Of a DNA stretch of 64,000 nt, positions 17,027-24,034 are shown piece by piece. Source of the stretch: Luethyella okanaganae (lineage in GTDB: Bacteria; Actinomycetota; Actinomycetes; Actinomycetales; Microbacteriaceae); contig NZ_JBHSTP010000003.1 of the NCBI RefSeq assembly GCF_042660285.1, positions 372,001-436,000 of the forward strand, given 5' to 3'. Below the pieces are notes generated by a model. That model worked only from the letters and a program-made list of their open reading frames with translations, did not search any database and was not told the DNA's origin. The position numbers and the translations under genes are program-made. The stretch's first letter is position 1. Each line of letters starts with the position of its first letter.

Positions 17027-17629
17027 ATGGAAGTCATTGTCCTGGACGGCGCCGACGATGTCGCAAGGGTGGCAGCAGGCATCATTGCAGAGGTTTTTCG
17101 AGGGGCGCCCTCAGGCGTATTCGGACTAGCCACGGGCTCGTCGCCCCTCGCGATCTATTCCGAGCTTGCTTGCCTGTTTGACCAGGTGGACCTTGATCTG
17201 ACACGAATTCCAGGATTCGCGCTCGATGAATACGTCGGGATTCCGATCGGGCGCCCCGAAAGCTATACGGCCGTACTACAACGTGTCGTCACCGAACCAT
17301 CGAGAATGGACACAAGGCGGGTTCACGTTCCAGACGGTCGAGCAGACGATCTCGACGCGGCGTGCGAATCATACGAGGAGGCTATCCGCGAGGCTGGAGG
17401 GGTGGACCTCCAGCTATTAGGGATTGGTCGCAACGGACACATCGGATTCAACGAGCCGACATCGTCGTTCGCCTCCCGCACTCGCGCCAAGACTCTCGCG
17501 CCACAAACGCGCGCGGACAATGCTCGCTTCTTCGCGTCGCCCAAGGAGGTCACCGTGCACTGTCTCACACAGGGGTTCGGAACCATCCTGGAAGCTCGAC
17601 AGCTTCTCCTAGTCGCCACTGGGATTTGA
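17027..17629 (+). pseudogene. nagB: Glucosamine-6-phosphate deaminase, 3' truncated
   Basis: The first 200 residues follow NagB closely: FGLATGSSPLAIYSEL (phosphate loop), PGFALDEYVGIP (active-site Asp), QLLGIGRNGHIGFNEP (catalytic His loop), TVHCLTQGFGTILEARQLLL. After LLLVATGI a stop appears and the next DNA encodes a different protein. About 55-60 residues are missing, including the C-terminal lid and helix. The gene may be inactive, or active but weakened. It would have converted GlcN-6-P to Fru-6-P and ammonia. The break marks the boundary of the amino-sugar locus. Confidence 0.8.
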
Positions 17630-17634
17630 GCGGG

Positions 17635-18018
17635 ATGCGTGATCGCGGGACTCCTCCTACCGACGATTTGCGCAACCTTCGGCTGCGGCAGAGCCTGACT
17701 CGACGGCTGCTCGATGACCCGGTGCTCTATTTCGCTGAACTGTCCGACGAAGAAAACGCCTACTTGCGCGGCCAGCGTTCTGCGATCTGTCGTCGCATCA
17801 CCGATTTGACCGGACTGGTCGCCGAGATCCGGGAGGAAGGTCTCGCGATGGTGGACTTCGATGATGACCTCAGCGACGTGCGGATGCCCGAGAAGGGCAC
17901 CGAGGGCCATGTGACCCTCCTCGTCGCCGAACATCTGGCGCGCTCGGGGGAGGTCGCACATGAGGTGGACAGTCTTGTCGCCGTGGTGCGGGCGACGGCT
18001 CCAGGCTTCGCTCCGTAG
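17635..18018 (+). pseudogene. Wadjet JetB (TIGR02678/DUF2398) C-terminal-half fragment
   Basis: The frame reads LRNLRLRQSLTRRLLDDPVL, YFAELSDEENAYLRGQRSAI, then EEGLAMVDFDDDLSDVRMPE and TEGHVTLLVAEHLA. These are characteristic blocks of TIGR02678 (DUF2398), the JetB subunit of type II Wadjet anti-plasmid systems. The N-terminal part is absent and the C-terminal end is cut about 30 residues after the last block. JetA, JetC (SMC-like ATPase) and JetD are not present in the window. It begins six bases after the nagB truncation, so one rearrangement probably created both broken ends. Confidence 0.65.
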
Positions 18019-18711
18019 AAGCCACTGCACCCGTTTTGTGGAATTCCGTCGAGGACACCGATGGCGAACACCGGGGATCGCGTGGTTGCCTGTAGCACCG
18101 CTAAATCCGGGTGGAGTGGACGCAAACGAACTGGGTGCCGAACCTGCAGGCATGTTGGACATCGGATCCACGCCGAAGTAGCCGTTACCACCCTGCCAGA
18201 GCTGGTTAGCGCGAGCTGGATCAGTGGTCGCGAGGTTAGATACGAAGTTGTTGTACGAGGAGTCGACGGATCGTGCGCAAGCGGAGTCTGCACCCTTGAA
18301 TGCGTTGGTGAGAGTGTCGAATCCCGACGTCCCGGCAGGACTGTTCGATACGCCCTTGGCAAAAGCAGAGAGAATTCTCCCATGCGCCTCACCGCGTTCG
18401 CGGAGTCATGAACTTGGCCTGAAGCGCCATCCTCTGAATGCGCGCGCCAGGGTTGGACATGAACTGGCGCGTAGCGAGAAGTGGCTCCTGCAGCGCCATC
18501 TTGCCGTAGCGAAGACCGTTCTTCGCAAGGCCCTTGATGGCGGTCGCACCGGCGGAGCGGCTGACGATGCTCCCCACCGGCACGTCCCGCCGACCCGTGC
18601 GGATCGTCGGGAACCTGCGGCGTGGGCCCACGCCGCAGACCGCTTCGATACGCGACGTGCAGCGGGCGGCCGGTTTGGGGATACGCCCTGAGGCGCCGAT
18701 AGTCTGATCGG
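18019..18711. other. Degenerate stretch with minus-strand coding remnants
   Basis: No intact gene. On the minus strand between about 18400 and 18060 one frame has protein-like composition (GFDTLTNAFKGADSACARSV and LWQGGNGYFGVDPMSN). Another frame around 18631-18389 reads SAGATAIKGLAKNGLRYGKM. They could be pieces of one decayed large protein shifted in frame, but I do not recognise it. The 460-codon minus-strand frame crossing this area is chance. Confidence 0.35.
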
Positions 18712-19107
18712 GTGAGCGAACAGCAGGCGAATTTAGCGAAGGCGACCCTGGCCCTTCTGGCCGAAGACCGGGTGGTGGTCGCGGCCCGGGTGCTGGTGCT
18801 CGCGTTCACACCGTTGCTCGATCGGCCGTTCCCGTCGCTCACCGGCGCCCGCCTGGCCGAAGCGGTGGCCAGTGTCGGCGGCGCCTCGCTGAGTAAATGG
18901 TCCTGGAGCATGTATCGGAGCGCGGATGCCCAGTTGGCTCGGCTCATCCTCGAACTCGAGGCGCTCTGGGAGGCGGCCGGGTTGACCCGGCGCAGCCTCG
19001 GTGAAATGGTGAATGAAGTCGCTCTCCTTCGGCGTGGTGAAGAGCTCTTGAGGGGCCAGACCCCCACCTTCCGAGTCGAAGAATCGCTGCGGGCGCACTC
19101 GAGATAA
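18712..19107 (+). CDS. Hypothetical helical protein, 131 residues
   Basis: A GTG at 18712 starts a protein with regular Leu/Ala-rich amphipathic helices and no signal or membrane segment (LAKATLALLAEDRVVVAARV, GLTRRSLGEMVNEVALLRRG). It has good coding composition and runs to 19107. A TAGTCT element at 18700 places a likely transcript start at or near the GTG, suggesting a leaderless message. No family is recognised. It lies between JetB and IS remnants, so it may be cargo of a decayed defence or mobile island. Confidence 0.5.
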   Translation: MSEQQANLAKATLALLAEDRVVVAARVLVLAFTPLLDRPFPSLTGARLAEAVASVGGASLSKWSWSMYRSADAQLARLILELEALWEAAGLTRRSLGEMVNEVALLRRGEELLRGQTPTFRVEESLRAHSR

Positions 19108-19156
19108 CGCTCTGGTCTACGGCCCCCCTTTGCCGACCCCATGGACGGAAACCGGA

Positions 19157-19300
19157 TGTCAGGGTGCCAGCCAGGACCACAGGGTGAAGTCGCCGTAGTC
19201 GACGGTGTAACGCGTGTGGTCCGGAGTGCCGTTGTTCCAGTGGTAGACGGCGACCGTCACGCGACCACCGGTGATCGCGTCGAACCGGTAGGGAAGCCGT
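19157..19300 (-). pseudogene. C-terminal fragment of an unidentified protein
   Basis: The minus-strand frame ending at 19159 reads YRFDAITGGRVTVAVYHWNN and then YTVDYGDFTLWSWLAP, a natural-looking protein end with alternating aromatic and hydrophobic residues. No start is present, and upstream the opposite strand encodes a transposase piece. It could be the end of a small beta-rich protein cut by an insertion sequence. The family is unknown. Confidence 0.3.
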
Positions 19301-19330
19301 GCTGTGCTCGAGCCTGCTGATAATGGGAGC

Positions 19331-19575
19331 GCCCGCTTCCGCGGCGGCCTGTCGACGAAGATCCACCACCTTGTCGATGGACACGGTCGCCCTCTGGCGA
19401 TCCTGGTCTGCCCCGTGCAGTCGGGTGACTCGCCGATGTTCCCGCACCTGCTCGCCCCCATCCGGGTCGAACGACCACGCGGCCGCCCAGACGCCGTCCT
19501 GACCGACAATGCTTACTCGTCGCGTGCTCATCGGGAGCTGTTGTGCCGCCGGGGTATCACCGCAGTCACCTCTGG
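19331..19575 (+). mobile_element. IS5-family transposase fragment
   Basis: The frame reads RFRGGLSTKIHHLVDGHGRPLA, then CPVQSGDSPMFPHLLAPIRV and DAVLTDNAYSSRAHRELLCR. This is the central catalytic block of IS5/IS4-group DDE transposases (GGLTTKIHxxxDGxGRPL, QxxD, VLADxAYSS), containing the second catalytic Asp region. Both the N-terminus and the C-terminal Glu block are missing, and no terminal repeats are visible. It abuts the duplicated PLDc_N/sigma locus and may have taken part in the rearrangement. Confidence 0.7.
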
Positions 19576-19586
19576 GCCCGGTGACA

Positions 19587-19941
19587 GTGAATATCTCAGA
19601 CGTACTCCCGTTAGTTGCTAATTCTCCTCGGTTTCTCCTCGGTGGAATTGCCGCCGCATGGCTTGTCTTCATTGTCATTGCCGCAGTTCAGATCGTCAGG
19701 TCCACCACGATCCAGTACTGGTCGAAGGTGTTGTGGGTCGCTGCGCTGACTGTCTTCGCGCTCCTCTCGGATGCAGAAGATATCGTTGCGACGGTGTTCC
19801 TTGAAGCATGCGGAGCCGCAAAAGGTTCGCATCGTCGACGGATCGATCCTCCCATGGCTGCTAACCGTAGCGTTGAACCAGGAGCGTTCAACCCGTCGAC
19901 ACCGACGGCTACTCGCTGCTTTGCCTACAGCGCAGGAACAG
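19587..19941 (+). pseudogene. Shrunken second copy of the PLDc_N/ECF-sigma locus
   Basis: From the GTG at 19587 the DNA is nearly identical to 112-272, with an 11-base internal duplication and a 3-base loss. It then jumps directly to sequence matching 549-733 of the sigma remnant, again with small deletions. The result encodes neither a full PLDc_N protein nor a sigma factor. It retains the GVLPLL-type first helix in a shifted frame. The copy shows that the locus was duplicated and decayed, leaving about 19.5 kb between the two. Confidence 0.85.
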
Positions 19942-20164
19942 CGGCCTGCCTTGCGCCTTTCGCAGCCGGCGCTGCTCAGAGGCGGGGGTGACGAGGGCAG
20001 CGGTGTGCGGCTGCTCGCCCCGGATCACAGCGACAAGCCCCGATCCCAGTTGACCGCCGAGACGCCGGCATGCTCGAACCAGCCTCCGTCACGGATCGCG
20101 CCGCGCCGCCGGGTCGCGGCTGGCCCACGGCTAGGTGTTGCGTGCCATGACATTGCCGACAGCT

Positions 20165-20204
20165 ATTCTTGACCTGACAGTCAAGAATGACTTAGGGTTG
20201 ATCC
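20165..20204 (+). promoter_or_regulatory. TetR operator in a leaderless promoter
   Basis: ATTCTTGAC (20165-20173) and GTCAAGAAT (20180-20188) form a perfect 9-base inverted repeat. TTGACC (20169) and TAGGGT (20193), 18 bases apart, give a promoter whose start would fall at the GTG at 20205. Self-repression by the TetR protein is expected. Confidence 0.6.
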
Positions 20205-20780
20205 GTGGGTAGACCGAGAATGTTTGACGACGATGTCGTGGTGTCGCGTGCGATGGAGGCGTTCTGGACCCACGGCTATGGGGGTACCTCGCCGGCGCAA
20301 TTGGCCGAGGCGACGGGAATTGCGAAGGGTAGTCTCTACAACGCTTTCGCGAGCAAGCGGGACTTGTTCGATCGCTGCCTGGATCTCTACCACCAGCAGG
20401 TCTCGGAGATGGCCCAGAGGCTCCTTGAGCATCCAGGATCGACGCGGGAGTGCATCGGGGCCGCATTGCGTTCTGTGGTTGATGGCGATCTCGCCCAACC
20501 GCATCGTCGCGGCTGCCTGATAGGAAACACCGCTGTAGAGCTCGCGGGTCACGACGCCGAAATCGCGGGGAAGTTGCGTCGCATGCAGGACGAGTCCACG
20601 AGCTGGTTCGCTGCGAGGATTCAGCGCGGCCAGCTCGAGGGTGACATCGCCCGCGCCCGCGATCCGCAAGCCCTGGCCGAACACCTTGCAAACACGTTGG
20701 CGGGTCTTCGGGTCATGGCGATGACCCACGACGCCCCCGTGCTCCACCGCGTCATCGATACCGCGCTGGCCGTCCTCTAG
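20205..20780 (+). CDS. TetR/AcrR family regulator
   Basis: A 191-residue repressor. The N-terminal HTH (residues 4-55) reads FDDDVVVSRAMEAFWTHGYG and then SPAQLAEATGIAKGSLYNAF. The ligand domain has the RRGCLIGNTAVELAGHD block seen in the TetR_C_16/YxaF-like group. The GTG at 20205 coincides with a predicted transcript start, so the message may be leaderless. A palindromic operator lies immediately upstream. The SDR and SnoaL-like genes follow on the same strand after 75 bases and are the probable regulated targets. Confidence 0.85.
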   Translation: MGRPRMFDDDVVVSRAMEAFWTHGYGGTSPAQLAEATGIAKGSLYNAFASKRDLFDRCLDLYHQQVSEMAQRLLEHPGSTRECIGAALRSVVDGDLAQPHRRGCLIGNTAVELAGHDAEIAGKLRRMQDESTSWFAARIQRGQLEGDIARARDPQALAEHLANTLAGLRVMAMTHDAPVLHRVIDTALAVL

Positions 20781-20855
20781 GGCGCTACCGCAATTGCAGT
20801 TGCCGCACTGCCATGCCCCAGTTTTAGACCAGTAGTTCAAGAAAGGTGGATCAGG

Positions 20856-21644
20856 ATGGATCTCTCACTGCGCGGAAAGGCGGCGGTAGTGACCGGCGCG
20901 AGTCGCGGAATCGGATTGGCAACCGCACGCGCCCTTGCCAAGGAGGGGGTTCGGGTGTTCGGCGCGGCTCGCACGATCACTCCCGAGTTGCACGAAGTCG
21001 CAACCCTCGCCGTCGCGGCGGACCTGTCCACACCGGACGGCGCGCGGTCGGTTGTCGATGCCGCTATCAAAGAGACAGGCGGCGTCGACATCTTGGTCAA
21101 CAACGTTGGTGCCGGAGATGTGGACACGTTGCAACTGGGAGGGTTCCTGGATGCCGACGACCAGCAGTGGCGGAGCCTGTTCAACCTGAACCTTTTCGCC
21201 GCCGTGTGGGCTTCGCGAGCTGCATTGCCCAGCTTGATTGAGCGCCGCGGCGCGATCATCAACGTGTCCTCTATCAATGCCCGCGTGCCATCGACCGGTC
21301 CGGTGGGCTACAGCGAAGCAAAAGCAGCACTCACGGCGTTGGGCAAGCGGCTGAGCGAGGAGTTCGGGCCGAAAGGCGTCCGGGTCAACACGGTCTCGCC
21401 AGGACCGGTTGGCACCGGTCTCTGGCGCGACCCCAACGGTTTCGGCGCCAAAGTCGCAGCGACTTTCGGTGCGGCCCATGAAGACTTCCTGACTGCGTTG
21501 CCGGCAACCTTCGGCGTCGCCTCCGGCCGCATCGCCGAACCCGAGGAGGTCGCAGCGCTGATCGCGTTCCTCGCATCGCCACTGGCCCCAAGCATCGTCG
21601 GAGCCGACCTCGTCATCGATGGCGGAACCATCAAGACCAGCTAA
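20856..21644 (+). CDS. SDR family oxidoreductase
   Basis: A 262-residue short-chain dehydrogenase. It has the classical Rossmann motif TGASRGIG (residues 14-21), NNVG in place of NNAG, an active-site Ser in INVSSIN, and the catalytic pair YSEAK (Tyr-x-x-x-Lys). The C-terminus ends in the IVGADLVIDGGTIKT block typical of the family. The nucleotide-site sequence cannot decide NADH or NADPH. The ATG has AGAAAGG upstream. Together with the TetR gene and the SnoaL-like gene it forms a small unit that probably reduces or oxidises a toxic carbonyl or secondary metabolite; the substrate is unknown. Confidence 0.85.
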   Translation: MDLSLRGKAAVVTGASRGIGLATARALAKEGVRVFGAARTITPELHEVATLAVAADLSTPDGARSVVDAAIKETGGVDILVNNVGAGDVDTLQLGGFLDADDQQWRSLFNLNLFAAVWASRAALPSLIERRGAIINVSSINARVPSTGPVGYSEAKAALTALGKRLSEEFGPKGVRVNTVSPGPVGTGLWRDPNGFGAKVAATFGAAHEDFLTALPATFGVASGRIAEPEEVAALIAFLASPLAPSIVGADLVIDGGTIKTS

Positions 21645-21693
21645 CGCAATCAGGACAGATCCCCTTTCACGTCAACAGATCAGGAGCAAACCC

Positions 21694-22068
21694 ATGAACA
21701 CCGAATCGCTGACCGCATTCCAGAACGACTATCTGGCCACCTGGACCGAGCCTGACGCCGAGCGGCGCCTCGGCAAGATCCACCAGATGTGGGCACCGTC
21801 TGGCCGACTCGTCGTGTCATCGCTCGGCATCACCCTCAGCGGCGTCGAAGAGATCGCAGCGCACATCACACGGGTTCACGACGACATGATCGCCGGCAAA
21901 GGGCTCATCTTCGCCTACGACCAGGCGGTCGTCGCCAGCGATGCCCTGCTGTTGCGCTGGTCGATGCTGGCTTCCTCAGATGAAGTCGTCGGTCGAGGTG
22001 CAGATCTCGTGTTCCGAGACAGCGAGGACCGGGCAGAGACCGTCTACATGTTCATGGGCGTCAACTGA
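21694..22068 (+). CDS. SnoaL/NTF2-like protein
   Basis: A 124-residue cone-shaped fold protein of the SnoaL-like group. An N-terminal helix (ESLTAFQNDYLATWTEPDAE) is followed by RRLGKIHQMWAPSGRLVVS and a beta-sheet ending YMFMGVN. This matches the common tetrad of W-x-E-x-D-x-x-x-R in small SnoaL-like proteins. It may act as an isomerase or simply bind a small ligand. The ribosome site AGGAG lies seven bases before the ATG. It follows the SDR gene by 49 bases and is likely cotranscribed. Confidence 0.75.
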   Translation: MNTESLTAFQNDYLATWTEPDAERRLGKIHQMWAPSGRLVVSSLGITLSGVEEIAAHITRVHDDMIAGKGLIFAYDQAVVASDALLLRWSMLASSDEVVGRGADLVFRDSEDRAETVYMFMGVN

Positions 22069-22489
22069 TCTCGCGAGCGGTCCACGCAAACGCACCCCCG
22101 ACGATCGAGGCCGACCCAGACTCGCCGAGCGCTGCCAGACCAGGACGACCGCCCACGTCGACGTGAGTCAACCGCCCGAGAAGAGCATTCGGTAGTCGTC
22201 GAGGTGCTTCCTCCAGCCATCTGGGCATAGCGCTGTCCCGAGTCATCGCGTTGGTGTACTCGCGAGCATCGGAGAGGGTAGGTCGCTGGCGAGGGATGCG
22301 CCGGTTCCAAGCAGTCCGGAGGACGCTCAGCAACTGCCGTACTTTCTGCTCGGCAGGGCGATCGCTCGGTGTCAGATCGCAGGGGCGGCTGCCGACACGA
22401 TCCATCAGGTGCTGCTTGGTAAACGTTTTTCTCGCTCCGGCGGCGTGACCCTGAACCTGTCCTGAAAGTCCGTGACCATTTCGTGACAA
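22061..22489 (-). CDS. Uncertain hypothetical frame
   Basis: A 142-codon frame overlaps the end of the SnoaL-like gene on the opposite strand. Part of it (EYTNAMTRDSAMPRWLEEAP, NALLGRLTHVDVGGRPGLAA) looks protein-like. Third positions are only moderately GC-rich, less than in neighbouring genes, and no ribosome site is evident. It is listed because the interval 22069-22619 otherwise holds no gene. It may well not be expressed. Confidence 0.25.
   Translation of the reverse strand: MSRNGHGLSGQVQGHAAGARKTFTKQHLMDRVGSRPCDLTPSDRPAEQKVRQLLSVLRTAWNRRIPRQRPTLSDAREYTNAMTRDSAMPRWLEEAPRRLPNALLGRLTHVDVGGRPGLAALGESGSASIVGGAFAWTAREIS
22472..22487 (+). promoter_or_regulatory. GTGAC-N6-GTGAC direct repeat before the CHAP gene
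   Basis: Two GTGAC pentamers (22472-22476 and 22483-22487) have an 11-base period, one helical turn. Direct repeats of this kind before cell-wall hydrolase genes resemble sites of the MtrA response regulator in actinobacteria. The match is by eye and the spacing to the start (133 bases) is long. Confidence 0.3.
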
Positions 22490-22619
22490 CCGTCATGGTC
22501 TTCCGTAGCGTGGGGCGAGTCCCGAAACCGGCGGCCGCGAGTCGCCACTTCATATCGACACCGAACCCACGAGCAGGATTGAACGCGGGACGCCCCTGCT
22601 CCACAATGGAGGAGATGCA

Positions 22620-23729
22620 GTGACAGAACCCGTATCGACCGGACTCGAGAACGAGTCACATCCAGACAACAACGGGGCCATCGCACCGGCCAGACGACCC
22701 GCCTTCCCCACGCGTCGCTCTCTGCGAGAACAGCGGGCGTTCGCGGGGTCTGTCTCGTCGCCTGTCTCCCCTGTCGAGACCGCTCCGGATGCTACCGCCG
22801 CGACCGCCGGACCAGGGGTTGCGGCCGCTCCTGTTCCGGGAGTCGGTGTGACCGGGGCGCCCGACTCTGCCGAATTGGCTGAGCCCGCCGCACCCCCGGC
22901 GTCAGTTCCACCCGTCTCAGCGCCGGAGCCCGGATCGGCTTCGACGAGGGGCAGCGCCAGAAGACGCAGCCCGTTGAGGCTGGCCATGACGCTGCTCGTC
23001 GCGCCGGGCCTGCTCATCACCGCGGCGGTTCCGGCCTACGCCTTCGCGCCGGGATTGGGGGAGTCGCAGTTCGAGGCCTCCGATCTGCACGAACAGGCTC
23101 AGGAGAGCGTGCAGAGCGCCCGCGTGCCGGACCCCTCGGCTCAGACCTCGGTGACGCGCGACGGCTACTCAGCTGTGTCGGCCGACGAGATGCGCAGCAT
23201 GGCCGACGAGATGCTCAGCATGACCGTCGAGACCGGCCCCGCCGCGGCCACTCAGGCCGTCGACTCTCGCGTCGCGTCAAGCAGTGGCTCCGATAGCACG
23301 CCCGGCGTGCGCCAGGAGGGCGACGACTACCCTTGGCCGGGAGAGCCCATCGGCGATCAGGGCGGTGGAATCTCCCCGATCGGCTACAACTACCGCGAGT
23401 GCGTCGACTTCGTCGCCTGGCGTCTCAACCGCGACGCCGGTTCGACCGACAGCCCGTGGAAGTGGACGTGGGGTGACCTCACGCCCAACGGAGGCAACGC
23501 GTCCGAGTGGGCGAGAGCCTGGCAGGACCACGGATGGGTCACGAGTCACGACCCGGTGCCCGGTGCGGTGGCCTGGTTCACCGGCAACCACGTCGCCTAC
23601 GTGCAAGCCGTGAACGACGACGGCACCGTCGCGCTCGAGGAATACAACCAGAACTACGACCACGCCTATCATCGCCGTACGGTGCAGAGCGGCGAGGTTC
23701 CGCTCTACCTGTACCCGCCGCAGGCGTAG
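22620..23729 (+). CDS. Secreted CHAP-domain peptidoglycan hydrolase
   Basis: A 369-residue protein. A long Ala/Pro/Ser-rich cytoplasmic or linker N-terminus (1-115) precedes a single export helix (about 121-142, ending VPAYAFA). A helical spacer follows, then a C-terminal CHAP domain (about 240-369). Catalytic Cys is in NYRECVDFVAWRLN and His in GNHVAYVQAV, with a following acidic EEYN. Such enzymes cut peptidoglycan amide or peptide bonds during growth or division. GTG 22620 has GGAGGAG ten bases upstream; the ORF could not start earlier with a comparable site. The N-terminal extension before the signal anchor is unusual but common in Microbacteriaceae. Confidence 0.85.
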   Translation: MTEPVSTGLENESHPDNNGAIAPARRPAFPTRRSLREQRAFAGSVSSPVSPVETAPDATAATAGPGVAAAPVPGVGVTGAPDSAELAEPAAPPASVPPVSAPEPGSASTRGSARRRSPLRLAMTLLVAPGLLITAAVPAYAFAPGLGESQFEASDLHEQAQESVQSARVPDPSAQTSVTRDGYSAVSADEMRSMADEMLSMTVETGPAAATQAVDSRVASSSGSDSTPGVRQEGDDYPWPGEPIGDQGGGISPIGYNYRECVDFVAWRLNRDAGSTDSPWKWTWGDLTPNGGNASEWARAWQDHGWVTSHDPVPGAVAWFTGNHVAYVQAVNDDGTVALEEYNQNYDHAYHRRTVQSGEVPLYLYPPQA

Positions 23730-23885
23730 GCCGTAGGCCGTAGGCCGCTGGGCGCGGCGCGTCTTTCGCGCTAGCTCGCTGCTCGCCGCGTTGTGTCTTC
23801 ACAGTCGCGCCGCGCCCGCGTCGTCGATCCTCGCGCTTTCTCGGGCGTCCTAGCCTGGCACGTCTCCCGTTAGAATCGAACGTCG

Positions 23886-23934
23886 GCCCCTGCAGCTCAA
23901 TGGACGAGCGGTTCCGTCCTCAGGAAGGGGTTGG
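23886..23934 (+). tRNA. 5' half of a tRNA-Arg(CCT)-like gene, degenerate
   Basis: GCCCCTG (23886-23892, acceptor 5' strand) is followed by the D arm GCTCAATGGACGAGC and an anticodon arm GTTCCGTCCTCAGGAA. The T arm and the CAGGGGC 3' strand are lost, and a run of GGGGTT repeats follows. It cannot fold to a complete tRNA. The intact 3' half found at 7653 fits it well, so the two may have come from one gene or from two att copies. Confidence 0.6.
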
Positions 23935-23970
23935 GGTTGGGGTTTTTCCACAATGCGCCTACAGGCCTGG

Positions 23971-23989
23971 GGGCTTCAGGATGAAGCCC
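23971..23989 (+). promoter_or_regulatory. 19-bp inverted repeat, rifamycin-associated-element-like
   Basis: GGGCTTCA-GGA-TGAAGCCC is a perfect 19-base inverted repeat 46 bases before the rifampin monooxygenase start. In actinobacteria a 19-base palindrome with GGGCTT/AAGCCC-type ends (RAE) precedes rifampin-inactivating genes and mediates induction by rifamycins. The resemblance in length, ends and position is striking; the central bases differ from what I remember of the published consensus. Confidence 0.55.
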
Positions 23990-24034
23990 GGCGGGTCTTC
24001 GCCCGGTCCGATCGCATAGGGGGTGAGCGTACGG

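Noticed and set aside
17760..19142. 460-codon minus-strand frame
   Set aside because: Crosses the JetB fragment, an intergenic region and the hypothetical gene; it has no start site and its composition changes abruptly.
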